Assembly (NCBI RefSeq): GCF_047372505.1
Contig: NZ_JBKBEU010000001.1
Location: 1,426,001-1,490,000 of the forward strand
Direction: 5' to 3'
DNA: 64,000 nt
From: Phaeobacter cretensis
Lineage (GTDB): Bacteria; Pseudomonadota; Alphaproteobacteria; Rhodobacterales; Rhodobacteraceae
Notes under the pieces: model-generated
What the model saw: the letters and a program-made list of their open reading frames with translations, nothing else
The model's database searches: none
What the model was told of the DNA's origin: nothing
Shown: positions 18,892 to 27,616 of the stretch, piece by piece
How the letters are laid out: the number at the start of each line of letters is the position of its first letter
How positions within the stretch are numbered: position 1 is the first letter of the stretch
Translations under genes and position numbers: made by a program

Positions 18892-19491
18892 ATGATCAAG
18901 AACTCAACCACCGATATCGAAGATCTGATCGCCCTGATGGCCAAACTACCGGGCCTAGGACCGCGCTCCGCCCGTCGCGTCGTGCTACATCTGATCCGCA
19001 AACGTGCGTTACTCCTAACACCGCTTGCGGAAACCATGAGCGAAGTCGCAGCCACCGCCCGAGAGTGCCTTAACTGCGGAAATGTCGGCACCAGCGACCT
19101 TTGCGCAATCTGTGAGGACATGACCCGAGCCAACGGCGAAATCTGCGTGGTCGAGGATGTTTCTGACCTTTGGGCTATGGAGCGCGCAGGCGTATTCAAG
19201 GGGCGTTATCACGTGCTCGGCGGTACTCTCTCCGCTCTCGATGCCGTCGGTCCCGAAGATCTGCGCATCCCGCGATTGGTGGATCGGGTGCAGGCAGAAG
19301 ACGTTACCGAGGTGATTCTGGCACTTAACGCCACTATTGATGGCCAGACGACTGCGCATTACATCGCCGATCAGCTCAACGGTCGGGTGCGGCTCACCTC
19401 GCTGGCGCAAGGCGTGCCCATCGGCGGCGAGCTAGACTACCTAGATGAAGGCACGATCAGTGCCGCAATGCGCGCGCGCAAAGACATCTGA
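18892..19491 (+). CDS. recR: Recombination mediator RecR
   Basis: 199 residues, the usual RecR length, from MIKNSTTDIEDLIALMAKLPGLG. Helix-hairpin-helix region LPGLGPRSARR, zinc module C-x2-C...C-x2-C (CLNCGNVGTSDLCAIC), and a Toprim domain (VVEDVSDLWAMERAG...YHVLGGTLSALDAVGPEDL). It works with RecF/RecO to load RecA at gaps. Sequence upstream of 18892 in the same frame has no conserved features, so the shorter start is preferred. Confidence 0.95.
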   Translation: MIKNSTTDIEDLIALMAKLPGLGPRSARRVVLHLIRKRALLLTPLAETMSEVAATARECLNCGNVGTSDLCAICEDMTRANGEICVVEDVSDLWAMERAGVFKGRYHVLGGTLSALDAVGPEDLRIPRLVDRVQAEDVTEVILALNATIDGQTTAHYIADQLNGRVRLTSLAQGVPIGGELDYLDEGTISAAMRARKDI

Positions 19492-19541
19492 CAAACGCCA
19501 TGCTGATTTCAGCTAGTCGAGTAGATATCGAAAAAGAAGAA

Positions 19542-19618
<77 letters not shown>

Positions 19619-19796
19619 ATCGGGGTGCGAGGTACGCCAGCCACGCCCGCGCGTCAAGGCAGAAATGTTAGAAAAATGCTGCAACTCACATCGAAAGGCG
19701 AATTTTTTGTGACGCCTCAATACTCAACCTAACAACCACGCCGTCATGCACGGATATCGCGGCCATTCCTGATCCAAGGTCAGGGTTTTACAACAG

Positions 19797-19833
19797 AAAA
19801 GGCCACGGAATGCATCGCGCACCGTGGCCTTTT
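19797..19833. terminator. Bidirectional terminator upstream of trcR end
   Basis: AAAAGGCCACGG and CCGTGGCCTTTT form a 12-bp stem around a 13-base loop, with A and T tracts on either side. It lies 38 bp beyond the trcR stop and would act on the minus strand for trcR. Confidence 0.8.
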
Positions 19834-19870
19834 CTCAATTGCGTGTCACCGAAGTTCCCACGTTCGCTCT

Positions 19871-20644
19871 TCAGAAACGTGGATCTACGTTGTCCTCGTC
19901 TTCGTCTTCGTCGTCACCCCCGGCAGGTAGGTTGAAGAAGCTATCGGCATCCACAACCCTCTCTTCCTCAGCACCACCAGGTTTGTCGTTCCCACCCAGA
20001 GTGAAGGTCTCCAGACCTTCGATTGCCGAAGGCATCCGCGGTTCGGCATCCATCTCCAACGACTGCTCGGTCGACACCAGCTTACGGCGTTCATCATCGC
20101 TCATCACACCGCCTTCAGCTGCCTTCTTGGCTGCGGCCTTCTGCACGGCGGCGTCCAGCTCGGACTGTTTACACAGGCCCAATGCAACTGGATCAATCGG
20201 CTGGATATTGGCAATATTCCAATGTGTCCGCTCACGGATCGCCTGAATGGTCGGTTTGGTTGTACCAACCAGCTTCGACACCTGACCATCGGAAAGTTCC
20301 GGGTGGAACTTCACCAACCAATAGATGGAAGCAGGGCGGTCCTGACGCTTGGACAGCGGAGTGTAGCGCGGGCCGCGACGTTTTTCTTCGCCAGCCGCAG
20401 CCGGATTGAACTTCAACTTCAGCTTATGAAGGGGGTTCTTCTCGGCCTTATCGACCTCTTCCTGCGTCAACTGATTGTTGGCAACCGGGTCGAACCCTTT
20501 GACGCCAGTGGCAACATCGCCATCAGCGATACCCTGGATCTCCAACTCGTGCATACCGACAAAATCGGCGATCTGTTTAAAGCTGATCGTGGTATTGTCC
20601 ACCAGCCACACGGCGGTCGCCCTAGCCATCAACGGTTTTGCCAT
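19871..20644 (-). CDS. trcR: Cell-cycle transcriptional regulator TrcR (DUF1013)
   Basis: 257 residues. The whole N-terminal two thirds matches the DUF1013 family: MAKPLMARATAVWLVDNTTIS, HELEIQGIADGDVA, DRPASIYWLVKFHPELSDGQVSKLVGTTKPTIQAIRERTHWN. The last portion contains two HTH-like segments. The C-terminal tail is acidic (DDEDEDED) and probably disordered. The family is nearly confined to alphaproteobacteria; the TrcR name comes from work placing it in cell-cycle transcription in Caulobacter. It is transcribed alone, with a strong terminator. Confidence 0.88.
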   Translation of the reverse strand: MAKPLMARATAVWLVDNTTISFKQIADFVGMHELEIQGIADGDVATGVKGFDPVANNQLTQEEVDKAEKNPLHKLKLKFNPAAAGEEKRRGPRYTPLSKRQDRPASIYWLVKFHPELSDGQVSKLVGTTKPTIQAIRERTHWNIANIQPIDPVALGLCKQSELDAAVQKAAAKKAAEGGVMSDDERRKLVSTEQSLEMDAEPRMPSAIEGLETFTLGGNDKPGGAEEERVVDADSFFNLPAGGDDEDEDEDNVDPRF

Positions 20645-20786
20645 GCGCTCATCTCCTTACTAAAACGGTTGTCCCAGATACATCTTTCCCGTCGCCTGAA
20701 AGAGGCTTCCCCGATTTGGGGCGGTTTCCGTTGTCGGGGAACTTCAGTTCTATATAGTCGTGATGTTTCTATAAGGAAAGAGGCGA

Positions 20787-21458
20787 ATGCGCGGCATCAA
20801 ACAGGCACTAATTGCGGCCCTCATTGCAGTATCAACCATCGGACTGAGTGGAGCATTAGCTACGCAGGCACGCGCCGACGGCGAAATTTCCGGCCAGTTC
20901 GACTACTACGTGCTCAGCCTTAGTTGGTCGCCGAACTGGTGCGCAATCGAGGGGGATGCAACGCAATCCGAGCAATGCGATCCCCGCCATGATCACGGTT
21001 GGACCCTACATGGTCTGTGGCCCCAATTTCATCGCGGCTGGCCGAGCTACTGCCGCACCGCAGAGGCACCACCAAAGCGTCAGCAAACACGAGAAATGGC
21101 GGATATCATGGGAACACCTGGCCTGGCATGGCACCAATGGAAAAAGCACGGCACCTGTTCCGGCCTGTCACCGCGCAACTATTTTGCGCTTTCCCGGAGG
21201 GCATATGAGCAGATCAATCGACCAGCGGCCTTTCGCAAACTTCAACAGCAAATCACCTTACCTGCCAGCCTGGTAGAACAGGCCTTTCTGCAAGACAATC
21301 GCGACCTAGAACCCAACAGCCTGACCATCACCTGCCGCGACAACCACATTCAAGAGGCTCGCATCTGCTTATCTCGCGACCTAGCACCAGTTCCCTGCGG
21401 TCGCGACGTGATACGCGATTGCACCCAGAAAAACGCGATTTTTGAACCGATTCGCTAG
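20787..21458 (+). CDS. Ribonuclease T2 family protein, secreted
   Basis: 223 residues. Signal peptide about 1-30 (LATQARA/DG), so the product is periplasmic. Both T2 active-site blocks are present: CAS I GWTLHGLWP (His75) and CAS II WHQWKKHGTC (His116, His121). The position normally occupied by catalytic Glu in HEWxKHG is Gln117 here. Several cysteines suit disulfides. The family cleaves single-stranded RNA via 2',3'-cyclic phosphates. GAAAGAGGCGA provides the ribosome site. A periplasmic RNA scavenging role is inferred. Confidence 0.87.
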   Translation: MRGIKQALIAALIAVSTIGLSGALATQARADGEISGQFDYYVLSLSWSPNWCAIEGDATQSEQCDPRHDHGWTLHGLWPQFHRGWPSYCRTAEAPPKRQQTREMADIMGTPGLAWHQWKKHGTCSGLSPRNYFALSRRAYEQINRPAAFRKLQQQITLPASLVEQAFLQDNRDLEPNSLTITCRDNHIQEARICLSRDLAPVPCGRDVIRDCTQKNAIFEPIR

Positions 21459-21682
21459 CAACCACGGATCTGCTACATCAACATATACGCCGGGTGAATT
21501 GTGTGATTTCACCAGGTGCCGTTCTGCAGCGATCAGGCATGCTCTGATCCTCGGCATGGTAGACTATATCTGCGGAAATCACCGCGGTTATCTCAACACT
21601 GAAACACACCTGTTGGCATGGCGATAGCGGTGCCGTTGCCTGTTCCCATGATCTGGAGCAGACAACAGACATCTCTCTGGGT

Positions 21683-22675
21683 CTAGCCCTCCCCACCAAC
21701 GTCCAGCACAATCTTACCAATATGGGTAGAGGTTTCCATCCGGGCATGAGCCGCCGCTGCATCTGTCAAAGCAAAAGTCTGATCCATAACTGGTGCGACC
21801 TTCCCGGCCTCAATGAGAGGCCAGATTACCTCACTCAGATCCTGCGCTATCTGTGCCTTGGCCAGATCGCTCTGCGGCCTCAAGGTCGATCCCGTAAGTG
21901 TCAGCCGCCGCGCCATGATCTGCGCAAAATTCAGCTCCACCTTTGGTCCCGAAAGAAAGGCGATATGGACCATGCGTCCGTCATCAGCCAACGCGCGCAC
22001 ATTGCGCGGAATGTAATCCCCACCCACCATGTCCAGAATCAGATTGGCACCGCCTTCGCCCTTCATCACCTCGACAAAATCCTCTTCGCGGTAGTTGATC
22101 GCTCGCTCTGCACCCAATTTCAGGCAGGCCTCACATTTCTCGTCCGTCCCAGCAGTCGTGAATACCCTCACGCCCAGTTGCGATGCTATCTGAATCGCAG
22201 TCGTCCCAATGCCCGAAGACCCGCCATGCACCAGGAATCGCTCACCCGCCTGTAAGCCACCACGCATGAAGACGTTGGACCAGACGGTAAAACAGGTTTC
22301 TGGCAAACAAGCCGCCTGTTTCATCGAGAGCCCGGTCGGCACGGGCAGGCAATGCGCCGCTGGCGTAGCCACATATTCGGCATAGCCACCACCCGGCAGC
22401 AACGCACAAACACGATCTCCGATCGAAAGTTCGCTTACGCCAGCGCCAACGGCGGTCACTACGCCAGAGGCTTCCAGCCCTGGCAGATCGCTTGCTGTGG
22501 GTGGTGGTGCATACTTGCCCGCACGCTGTAGCGCATCAGGGCGATTGACCCCCGCATAGGCTACTTTCAATACGACCTGTCCATGACCGGGCATCGGAAT
22601 CGGACGCTGGCAATCTTGCAATACGTCGGGGGCACCGGGTTCCCGGATTTCAATCGCGCTCATCATTTCGGTCAT
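21683..22675 (-). CDS. NAD(P)H quinone oxidoreductase, PIG3-like MDR family
   Basis: 330 residues. The start at 22675 is chosen because GGAGG lies seven bases before it, while it abuts the upstream ATG at 22681 too closely. Medium-chain dehydrogenase/reductase fold: GroES-like N-terminus with AYAGVNRPDALQRAGKY, and a cofactor-binding stretch HGGSSGIGTTAIQIA. There are no structural zinc cysteines. The pattern matches the PIG3/TP53I3 quinone oxidoreductases that reduce quinones with NADPH. It is transcribed in the same direction as the COQ9 gene, about 90 bp downstream of it. Confidence 0.88.
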   Translation of the reverse strand: MTEMMSAIEIREPGAPDVLQDCQRPIPMPGHGQVVLKVAYAGVNRPDALQRAGKYAPPPTASDLPGLEASGVVTAVGAGVSELSIGDRVCALLPGGGYAEYVATPAAHCLPVPTGLSMKQAACLPETCFTVWSNVFMRGGLQAGERFLVHGGSSGIGTTAIQIASQLGVRVFTTAGTDEKCEACLKLGAERAINYREEDFVEVMKGEGGANLILDMVGGDYIPRNVRALADDGRMVHIAFLSGPKVELNFAQIMARRLTLTGSTLRPQSDLAKAQIAQDLSEVIWPLIEAGKVAPVMDQTFALTDAAAAHARMETSTHIGKIVLDVGGEG

Positions 22676-22765
22676 TGGCATTCCTCCGCTGTTGCAACTG
22701 CCTAGCAAAGGACGCGCCCCAGTCAAAGATGCTCTATCGTGGAACCGGCTGAAACGTTGCGCCGA

Positions 22766-23488
22766 CTACCGACGCGAAGTGGTCCACCTGCCCGGCAGAT
22801 CATCACGCCTGCTTGGGGCCTTGACCTGTTTTGCCAACCAATTTGGCCCAGTTAGAAGAGGCTTCAGCAAAGGATTTGACTGCACCTGCGCTTTTAGCTT
22901 TTCAAACTGCATAACGTTGTCGATGCGGCGGTCCAGAAAATCCCAGCTCGCCTGATGACCCGGGCTGTCGTCGCCCAGCCAATACAGCACGGTCGATGAA
23001 TAGACACCAGTCAGCGTTCCACGTTTCGTGTACCAGTTGATATCCTCGGAAGAATCGCCCAGCGCGAGCCAAATCGCATTTGCAGTGCCCCAGATCAGGC
23101 CGACACCGTCACCCGTATATTGAGGCAATGCAAACAACGTGGTTCCGCGACGCACGGCTTCCTTGTCCTCCACAATCTCAAGCCGCAGTCGTACCGCGAG
23201 CGCGATCTTATCGCGAAACCGCAGACCGATCATACTTTCTGTCGCAAGCCGTTCCAACATTAGTTGATCGCCACGCTTGTGAAAGGCAACCGCCAGATCA
23301 ACTGCGCCACGCGGGCACAACACATCAGCCAGCGCAGGTGCCACTCTGGATTCCTCTACGGCTGAGGCAAAGGTCGGCGCACTCCATCCGTCGAATGGCA
23401 CATGCGACAAGGCCGCATCCAATAGCTGCCCGATAATATCGCGCGCCTCAGACCCGATGCGCGGATCGCTGTGATGCTTGGTCGTCAT
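22766..23488 (-). CDS. COQ9-family ubiquinone biosynthesis protein
   Basis: 240 residues from MTTKHHSDPRIG, with GGAAGG about eight bases upstream. The COQ9 domain is recognisable by DGWSAPTFASAVEESRVAPALADVLCPRGAVDLAVAFH, the internal GTANAIWLALGDSSEDINWYTKRGTLTGVYSSTVLYWL and the C-terminal helix DRRIDNVMQFEKLK. COQ9 binds lipid and presents ubiquinone intermediates to COQ7-type hydroxylases. Bacterial homologues are mostly alphaproteobacterial, supporting the taxonomic assignment. Confidence 0.9.
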   Translation of the reverse strand: MTTKHHSDPRIGSEARDIIGQLLDAALSHVPFDGWSAPTFASAVEESRVAPALADVLCPRGAVDLAVAFHKRGDQLMLERLATESMIGLRFRDKIALAVRLRLEIVEDKEAVRRGTTLFALPQYTGDGVGLIWGTANAIWLALGDSSEDINWYTKRGTLTGVYSSTVLYWLGDDSPGHQASWDFLDRRIDNVMQFEKLKAQVQSNPLLKPLLTGPNWLAKQVKAPSRRDDLPGRWTTSRR

Positions 23489-23716
23489 GGTATCGCCTTC
23501 CGAAGTTTGGTCGCTCAACTAGTCACAATCCGGCGTGTTTAGCACTGAGTATCTCTTCCCGTACAGACGACGGACATTGCGCTAATCGTCTCAGCATAAA
23601 ATGCGCATCAAACACTCATGGACCCGTTTCGTCGCCCAAAGCCCGACACTGGACAAGCTAGGATGACCTTGCTATATGGCCACTTCCTGCAAATCCTTGC
23701 AACTCAACTTAGAAAG

Positions 23717-23730
23717 GTGGTGAAAACCAC
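23717..23730 (+). promoter_or_regulatory. Small hairpin containing the rpsU ribosome site
   Basis: GTGGT-GAAA-ACCAC forms a five-base-pair stem with a GNRA tetraloop ending immediately before the rpsU ATG. The AAAGGTGG Shine-Dalgarno region overlaps its left arm, so folding could limit initiation. Confidence 0.5.
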
Positions 23731-23937
23731 ATGCAGGTTAGTGTTCGCGACAACAACGTCGATCAGGCGCTTCGTGCCCTGAAGAAAAAGCTGCAGCGTG
23801 AAGGCGTCTTCCGCGAAATGAAGCTCAAGCAACATTTCGAGAAGCCGTCCGAGAAAAAAGCGCGCGAGAAAGCTGAAGCGATTCGCCGTGCCCGTAAACT
23901 GGCACGTAAGAAAGCACAGCGCGAAGGCCTCCTCTGA
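23731..23937 (+). CDS. rpsU: 30S ribosomal protein S21
   Basis: 68 residues, MQVSVRDNNVDQALRALKKKLQREGVFREMKLKQHFEKPSEKKAREKAEA, the standard bS21 sequence with a very basic C-terminus. bS21 binds near the 3' end of 16S rRNA and helps initiation. It stands alone between a hairpin-masked ribosome site and a strong terminator. Confidence 0.97.
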   Translation: MQVSVRDNNVDQALRALKKKLQREGVFREMKLKQHFEKPSEKKAREKAEAIRRARKLARKKAQREGLL

Positions 23938-23971
23938 GCCCTTCAATCCGCAGTTCTGGACGCAAAATTGA

Positions 23972-24003
23972 CGACCCCCGAGGCTCAGCCACGGGGGTTT
24001 GTC
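23972..24003 (+). terminator. Intrinsic terminator of rpsU
   Basis: ACCCCCG / CGGGGGT stem extended by flanking GAC/GTC, 11-base loop, followed by GTTTTTG. Confidence 0.85.
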
Positions 24004-24437
24004 GTTTTTGCCTCCCCATAAATAGCGAGTGCGACAATCCGCCACCTATAAACTTAATATTTTATCGAAAAATGCACGCAATACGTGTGTTCGTTTCGAA
24101 TAAACTGCGCTAGTCTGGTTAATGCACGGGCAGGTCTGACGCGTTTCCCCAGCAGCTGCCCGTTCCATCGGATTTGGAACACCCGATGGTCTAACCCGGA
24201 GCAGGCAGCGTCTCCCCCCCATCAGGCGCTTGTCTTACCCCCTTACAACCAAGGCATTTGCCGCTCCGGGTTCCTTCTACCCTAATTGCACAGCCCCAAA
24301 TGCCTCAATGGCGGGACCAAGAAACACAGCCGCTCCACGAAGTGACCCCTGCTATGCTGATTGGCAAATCCTTAACAGCCGCACAGCCGTCTTACCTGCA
24401 CCAAGCGCAGCAAGAAGAGTTGATTACTGTCTAAGGG
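24004..24437. other. Gene-poor interval between rpsU and ppk2
   Basis: About 430 bases with no convincing gene on either strand. The open frames here lack ribosome sites and conserved motifs. No RNA or repeat was recognised. Confidence 0.5.
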
Positions 24438-25355
24438 TTAATAGATCTTTGGCACGTGGAGATCGTCCGGCAGTACCCGACGCTCATAATCAGGTTTATA
24501 TTCGCGATCCGGCAGCGACACACGTTCGCTCGGCACATCGCCATAAGGGATCTTGGTCAGCAAGTGTTCGATACAATTCAACCGTTCACGCTTCTTGTCG
24601 TTACCCTCAACAATGTACCACGGTGCCTCGGGAATATTCGTACGTTCAAACATGTCTTCCTTCGCCGTGGTGTATTGCTCCCAGCGGATCCTGCTCTCTA
24701 GATCCATCGGCGACAGCTTCCACTGCTTCATGGGATCATGAATACGCATCATGAAGCGCAGCTGCTGCTCCTCATCTGTGATGGAAAACCAGTACTTCAA
24801 CAGGATGATGCCTGACCGCACCAGCATTCGTTCAAATTCGGGAACGTCCTGAAAAAACTGTTCGACCTGATCATCACTGGCAAAGCCCATAACACGTTCC
24901 ACGCCTGCCCGATTATACCAAGAGCGGTCAAACAGAACGATTTCACCCGCTGCCGGCAGATAAGGCACATAACGCTGGAAATACCACTGGCTCTGCTCGC
25001 GGCGGCTAGGCGCAGGCAATGCGACCACCCGTGCCACGCGTGGGTTCAAACGTTGGGTGATCCGCTTGATCACTCCGCCCTTGCCCGCACTATCACGGCC
25101 CTCAAACAGAATGCAGACTTTCGCGCCAGTATGTTGCACCCAGTCCTGCACTTTGATCAGTTCAGCCTGCAAACGCAGCAAATTTCGGAAATAAACCTTA
25201 CGATCCAGCATCTCGGGGTGCTGCGACCGGTAAATCTTGCGTAGCTCCATCGACAGCATTGGCTCGGCGAATTCGATCTCGAAATCTTCGTCCAGCGTGT
25301 CCTGAAGTTCGGCATCCAGCCAGTCAAAGGATTCAGGGTCATATTCGCTGGTCAC
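24438..25355 (-). CDS. ppk2: Polyphosphate kinase 2
   Basis: 305 residues beginning with GTG; AAGGAGC lies about eight bases upstream. P-loop kinase of the PPK2 family: Walker A GRDSAGKGG (86-94), FDRSWYNRAGVERVMGF as Walker B, and the lid region SPMDLESRIRWEQYTTAKEDMFE. It transfers phosphate from polyphosphate to nucleotides, or the reverse. The one-domain length and acidic N-terminal extension (about 1-35) fit PPK2 class I. Nucleotide preference cannot be read reliably from sequence. Confidence 0.94.
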   Translation of the reverse strand: MTSEYDPESFDWLDAELQDTLDEDFEIEFAEPMLSMELRKIYRSQHPEMLDRKVYFRNLLRLQAELIKVQDWVQHTGAKVCILFEGRDSAGKGGVIKRITQRLNPRVARVVALPAPSRREQSQWYFQRYVPYLPAAGEIVLFDRSWYNRAGVERVMGFASDDQVEQFFQDVPEFERMLVRSGIILLKYWFSITDEEQQLRFMMRIHDPMKQWKLSPMDLESRIRWEQYTTAKEDMFERTNIPEAPWYIVEGNDKKRERLNCIEHLLTKIPYGDVPSERVSLPDREYKPDYERRVLPDDLHVPKIY

Positions 25356-25773
25356 GCTCGGGCTCCTTGGTCAATAAGCAGTTGGTCAGTAGTCAATTAC
25401 GCGGCTCTAACAGGCGGATGTTATCTTTTTATGTCACATCCATGCAGACAACGGCTGCCGTCGTCCCTCCCCGCAGCGCCAAAATAAGCACTCGCCCGAT
25501 GGCACAGCAGCAGATCTGTTACATGGGATCGAATAATAGGATCGGGTGCAAGGGGACAACGCTCACAACACGCTATTTACCCGTATGATCGCACAAAATC
25601 ATGCCGACTTCATTATACATGGCCGTGATCACGCGAGTTTAATGAAACGTTCCCCATTCGAATAACCCGACCGTTGGGCGCAACGAAACTTGGCACGAAA
25701 CGATCCAATATGATCAATACGGATGTTTGAAACCTTGCTATGCTTTCGCAGCGCTGCCGGCACGATAGTTACG
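25356..25773. other. Intergenic interval upstream of ppk2 and downstream of aldR
   Basis: About 420 bases containing the presumed ppk2 promoter. No gene, RNA or repeat could be supported on either strand. Confidence 0.5.
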
Positions 25774-26232
25774 TTAGACGGGCAATGCCGTGGTCTTGAA
25801 CACCGTCCGCAGCGCAAAAGAACTCTGCATCTGTGCGACCCCAGGCAACCGCGTTAGGTGCTGACGATGGATGCGTGCAAAATCATCGGTGTTTTCGGCC
25901 ACCACCTTCAGAATGTAGTCTGCCGTACCGGCCATAAGATGGCACTCGAGTACATCAGGAATCCGCCCGACGGCCTTTTCAAATGCATCTAGAAGTTCAT
26001 CGGCTTGGCCCTGCAAGGTGATCTCAACGAACACTGTCGCAGGTAAATCCATCTTGCGTGCATCCAGCAACGCGACATAATTGCGTATATAACCATCCGC
26101 CTCTAGCCGCTGCACACGCCTGTGGCAGGCCGAAGCGGACAGGTTCACCTGCTCGCTCAACTCGGCGTTCGAAATCCGCCCTTGTTTTTGAAGCACCTGC
26201 AAGATGCGGCGATCCGTGTGATCAAGTGACAT
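25774..26232 (-). CDS. aldR: Lrp/AsnC-family regulator of alanine dehydrogenase
   Basis: 152 residues from MSLDHTDRRILQVLQKQGRISNAELSEQVNLSASACHRRVQRLE, an AsnC-type N-terminal HTH. The RAM/ACT-like effector domain follows, ending with ECHLMAGTADYILKVVAENTDDFARIHRQHLTRLPGVAQ. It is divergent from ald across 137 bp that contain a dyad repeat. By position and family it should sense an amino acid, probably alanine, and control ald. Identity as AldR is inferred from context. Confidence 0.85.
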   Translation of the reverse strand: MSLDHTDRRILQVLQKQGRISNAELSEQVNLSASACHRRVQRLEADGYIRNYVALLDARKMDLPATVFVEITLQGQADELLDAFEKAVGRIPDVLECHLMAGTADYILKVVAENTDDFARIHRQHLTRLPGVAQMQSSFALRTVFKTTALPV

Positions 26233-26241
26233 TTTTTGAAA

Positions 26242-26260
26242 GATCCTTCGATTAAGGATC
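26242..26260. promoter_or_regulatory. Dyad repeat, candidate AldR operator
   Basis: GATCCTT-N5-AAGGATC, seven-base perfect arms, located ten bases upstream of the aldR start within the shared aldR/ald promoter region. Binding is inferred. Confidence 0.45.
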
Positions 26261-26369
26261 ATATTACTCGAAGATTCTCCCATATGCACCTTTTTATTCC
26301 GCCTAAAAAAGCATCAATCTCCGTATCACATAGGGCATCATAACATAAGCATGTAGGAGGAGAGATGGC

Positions 26370-27485
26370 ATGAAAATCGGTTGCCCCACAGAGATTAAAC
26401 CACAAGAATTCCGTGTCGGCATGACACCCGACGCCGCCCGTGAAGCCGTCGGCCATGGTCATACTGTCCTCATTCAGGCCGGAGCCGGGATGGGTGCCGG
26501 TTTCAGCAATGAAGACTACAAAGCAGCTGGTGCCGCCATCATCGACACCGCCGAAGAGATCTTCGCAACGGCCGATATGATCGTAAAGGTCAAAGAGCCG
26601 CAGGCTGTTGAACGCAAGATGCTTCGCGAAAACCAGCTGCTGTTTACATATCTGCACCTGGCACCCGATCCTGAGCAAACCCATGATCTGCTGGAATCCG
26701 GCTGCACCGCAATTGCTTATGAAACCGTGACCGACGACCGTGGTGGCCTACCCTTGTTGGCTCCGATGTCTGAAGTAGCCGGCCGTCTGGCACCACAGGT
26801 CGGTGCCTACACGCTGCAAAAAGCAAATGGCGGACGCGGTGTACTGATGGGCGGCGTTCCCGGTGTTGCCCCGGCGAAAGTCGTGGTGATTGGCGGTGGC
26901 GTTGTTGGTACCCACGCAGCAAAGATCGCCGCGGGCATGGGCGCGGATGTCACAATCCTCGACCGCTCACTCACCCGCCTGAAATACCTCGATGATGTCT
27001 TTGGCCGCCAGTTCAAGAACCAGTATTCCACCGCTGGGGCTACTGCCGATCTGGTGCGCAACGCTGATATGGTCATCGGAGCTGTGCTGATCCCAGGGGC
27101 AGCTGCGCCAAAACTGGTGTCCCGTGCACAACTCAGCGAGATGAAGCCCGGTGCAGCGCTGGTAGACGTTGCAATCGACCAAGGTGGTTGTTTTGAAACC
27201 TCCAAAGCGACAACCCACGCCGACCCAATCTACGAGGTTGACGGCATAATGCACTACTGTGTCGCCAACATGCCAGGCGCGGTGGCCCGCACCTCAACTC
27301 AGGCGCTTGGCAATGCGACGTTGCCGTTCCTGCTGAACTTGGCAAACAAGGGTTGGAAACAGGCCTGCGCCGATGATCCACACCTGTTGAACGGTTTGAA
27401 CGTTCACGCAGGCAAGCTGACGTACTTCGCAGTTGGTAAGGCCCTAGGCCTTGACGTCGTCTCTCCCCAACTGATGATCAAGTAA
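26370..27485 (+). CDS. ald: Alanine dehydrogenase
   Basis: 371 residues, the exact family size. N-terminal MKIGCPTEIKPQEFRVGMTPDAA (substrate domain), then KVKEPQ, the NAD-binding GGVPGVAPAKVVVIGGGVVGTHAAKIAAGMGADVTILDRS, and DVAIDQGGCFETSK. It oxidatively deaminates L-alanine to pyruvate and ammonium with NAD+. AGGAGGAGAG lies upstream. A terminator follows, so ald is a single-gene unit facing its regulator. Confidence 0.96.
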   Translation: MKIGCPTEIKPQEFRVGMTPDAAREAVGHGHTVLIQAGAGMGAGFSNEDYKAAGAAIIDTAEEIFATADMIVKVKEPQAVERKMLRENQLLFTYLHLAPDPEQTHDLLESGCTAIAYETVTDDRGGLPLLAPMSEVAGRLAPQVGAYTLQKANGGRGVLMGGVPGVAPAKVVVIGGGVVGTHAAKIAAGMGADVTILDRSLTRLKYLDDVFGRQFKNQYSTAGATADLVRNADMVIGAVLIPGAAAPKLVSRAQLSEMKPGAALVDVAIDQGGCFETSKATTHADPIYEVDGIMHYCVANMPGAVARTSTQALGNATLPFLLNLANKGWKQACADDPHLLNGLNVHAGKLTYFAVGKALGLDVVSPQLMIK

Positions 27486-27516
27486 CTCCTCCCAAGGACT
27501 TGACATCAGCAAGTGC

Positions 27517-27545
27517 AAGGCCTCGCAATCGCGGGGCCTTGTCTC
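27517..27545 (+). terminator. Intrinsic terminator of ald
   Basis: Ten-base-pair stem AAGGCCTCGC / GCGGGGCCTT (one G-T pair) with an AATC loop, followed by GTCTCATTTT. Confidence 0.8.
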
Positions 27546-27582
27546 ATTTTCGGCGGGCTCAAATAAATACACGGTCACCACT

Positions 27583-27597
27583 AGACAATCGGTCTAA
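27583..27597. promoter_or_regulatory. TetR-type operator, site 1
   Basis: TAGAC-AATCG-GTCTA, within the longer stretch ACTAGACAATCGGTCTAAT. It is located just before the TetR gene and almost identical to site 2 upstream of the oxidoreductase gene. Consistent with autorepression. Confidence 0.75.
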
Positions 27598-27616
27598 TAC
27601 GCTTATGTCTTGCCTC

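Noticed and set aside
24085..24437. Open frames between rpsU and ppk2
   Set aside because: Overlapping short frames without ribosome sites or conserved motifs, with proline/serine-rich translations typical of noncoding DNA.
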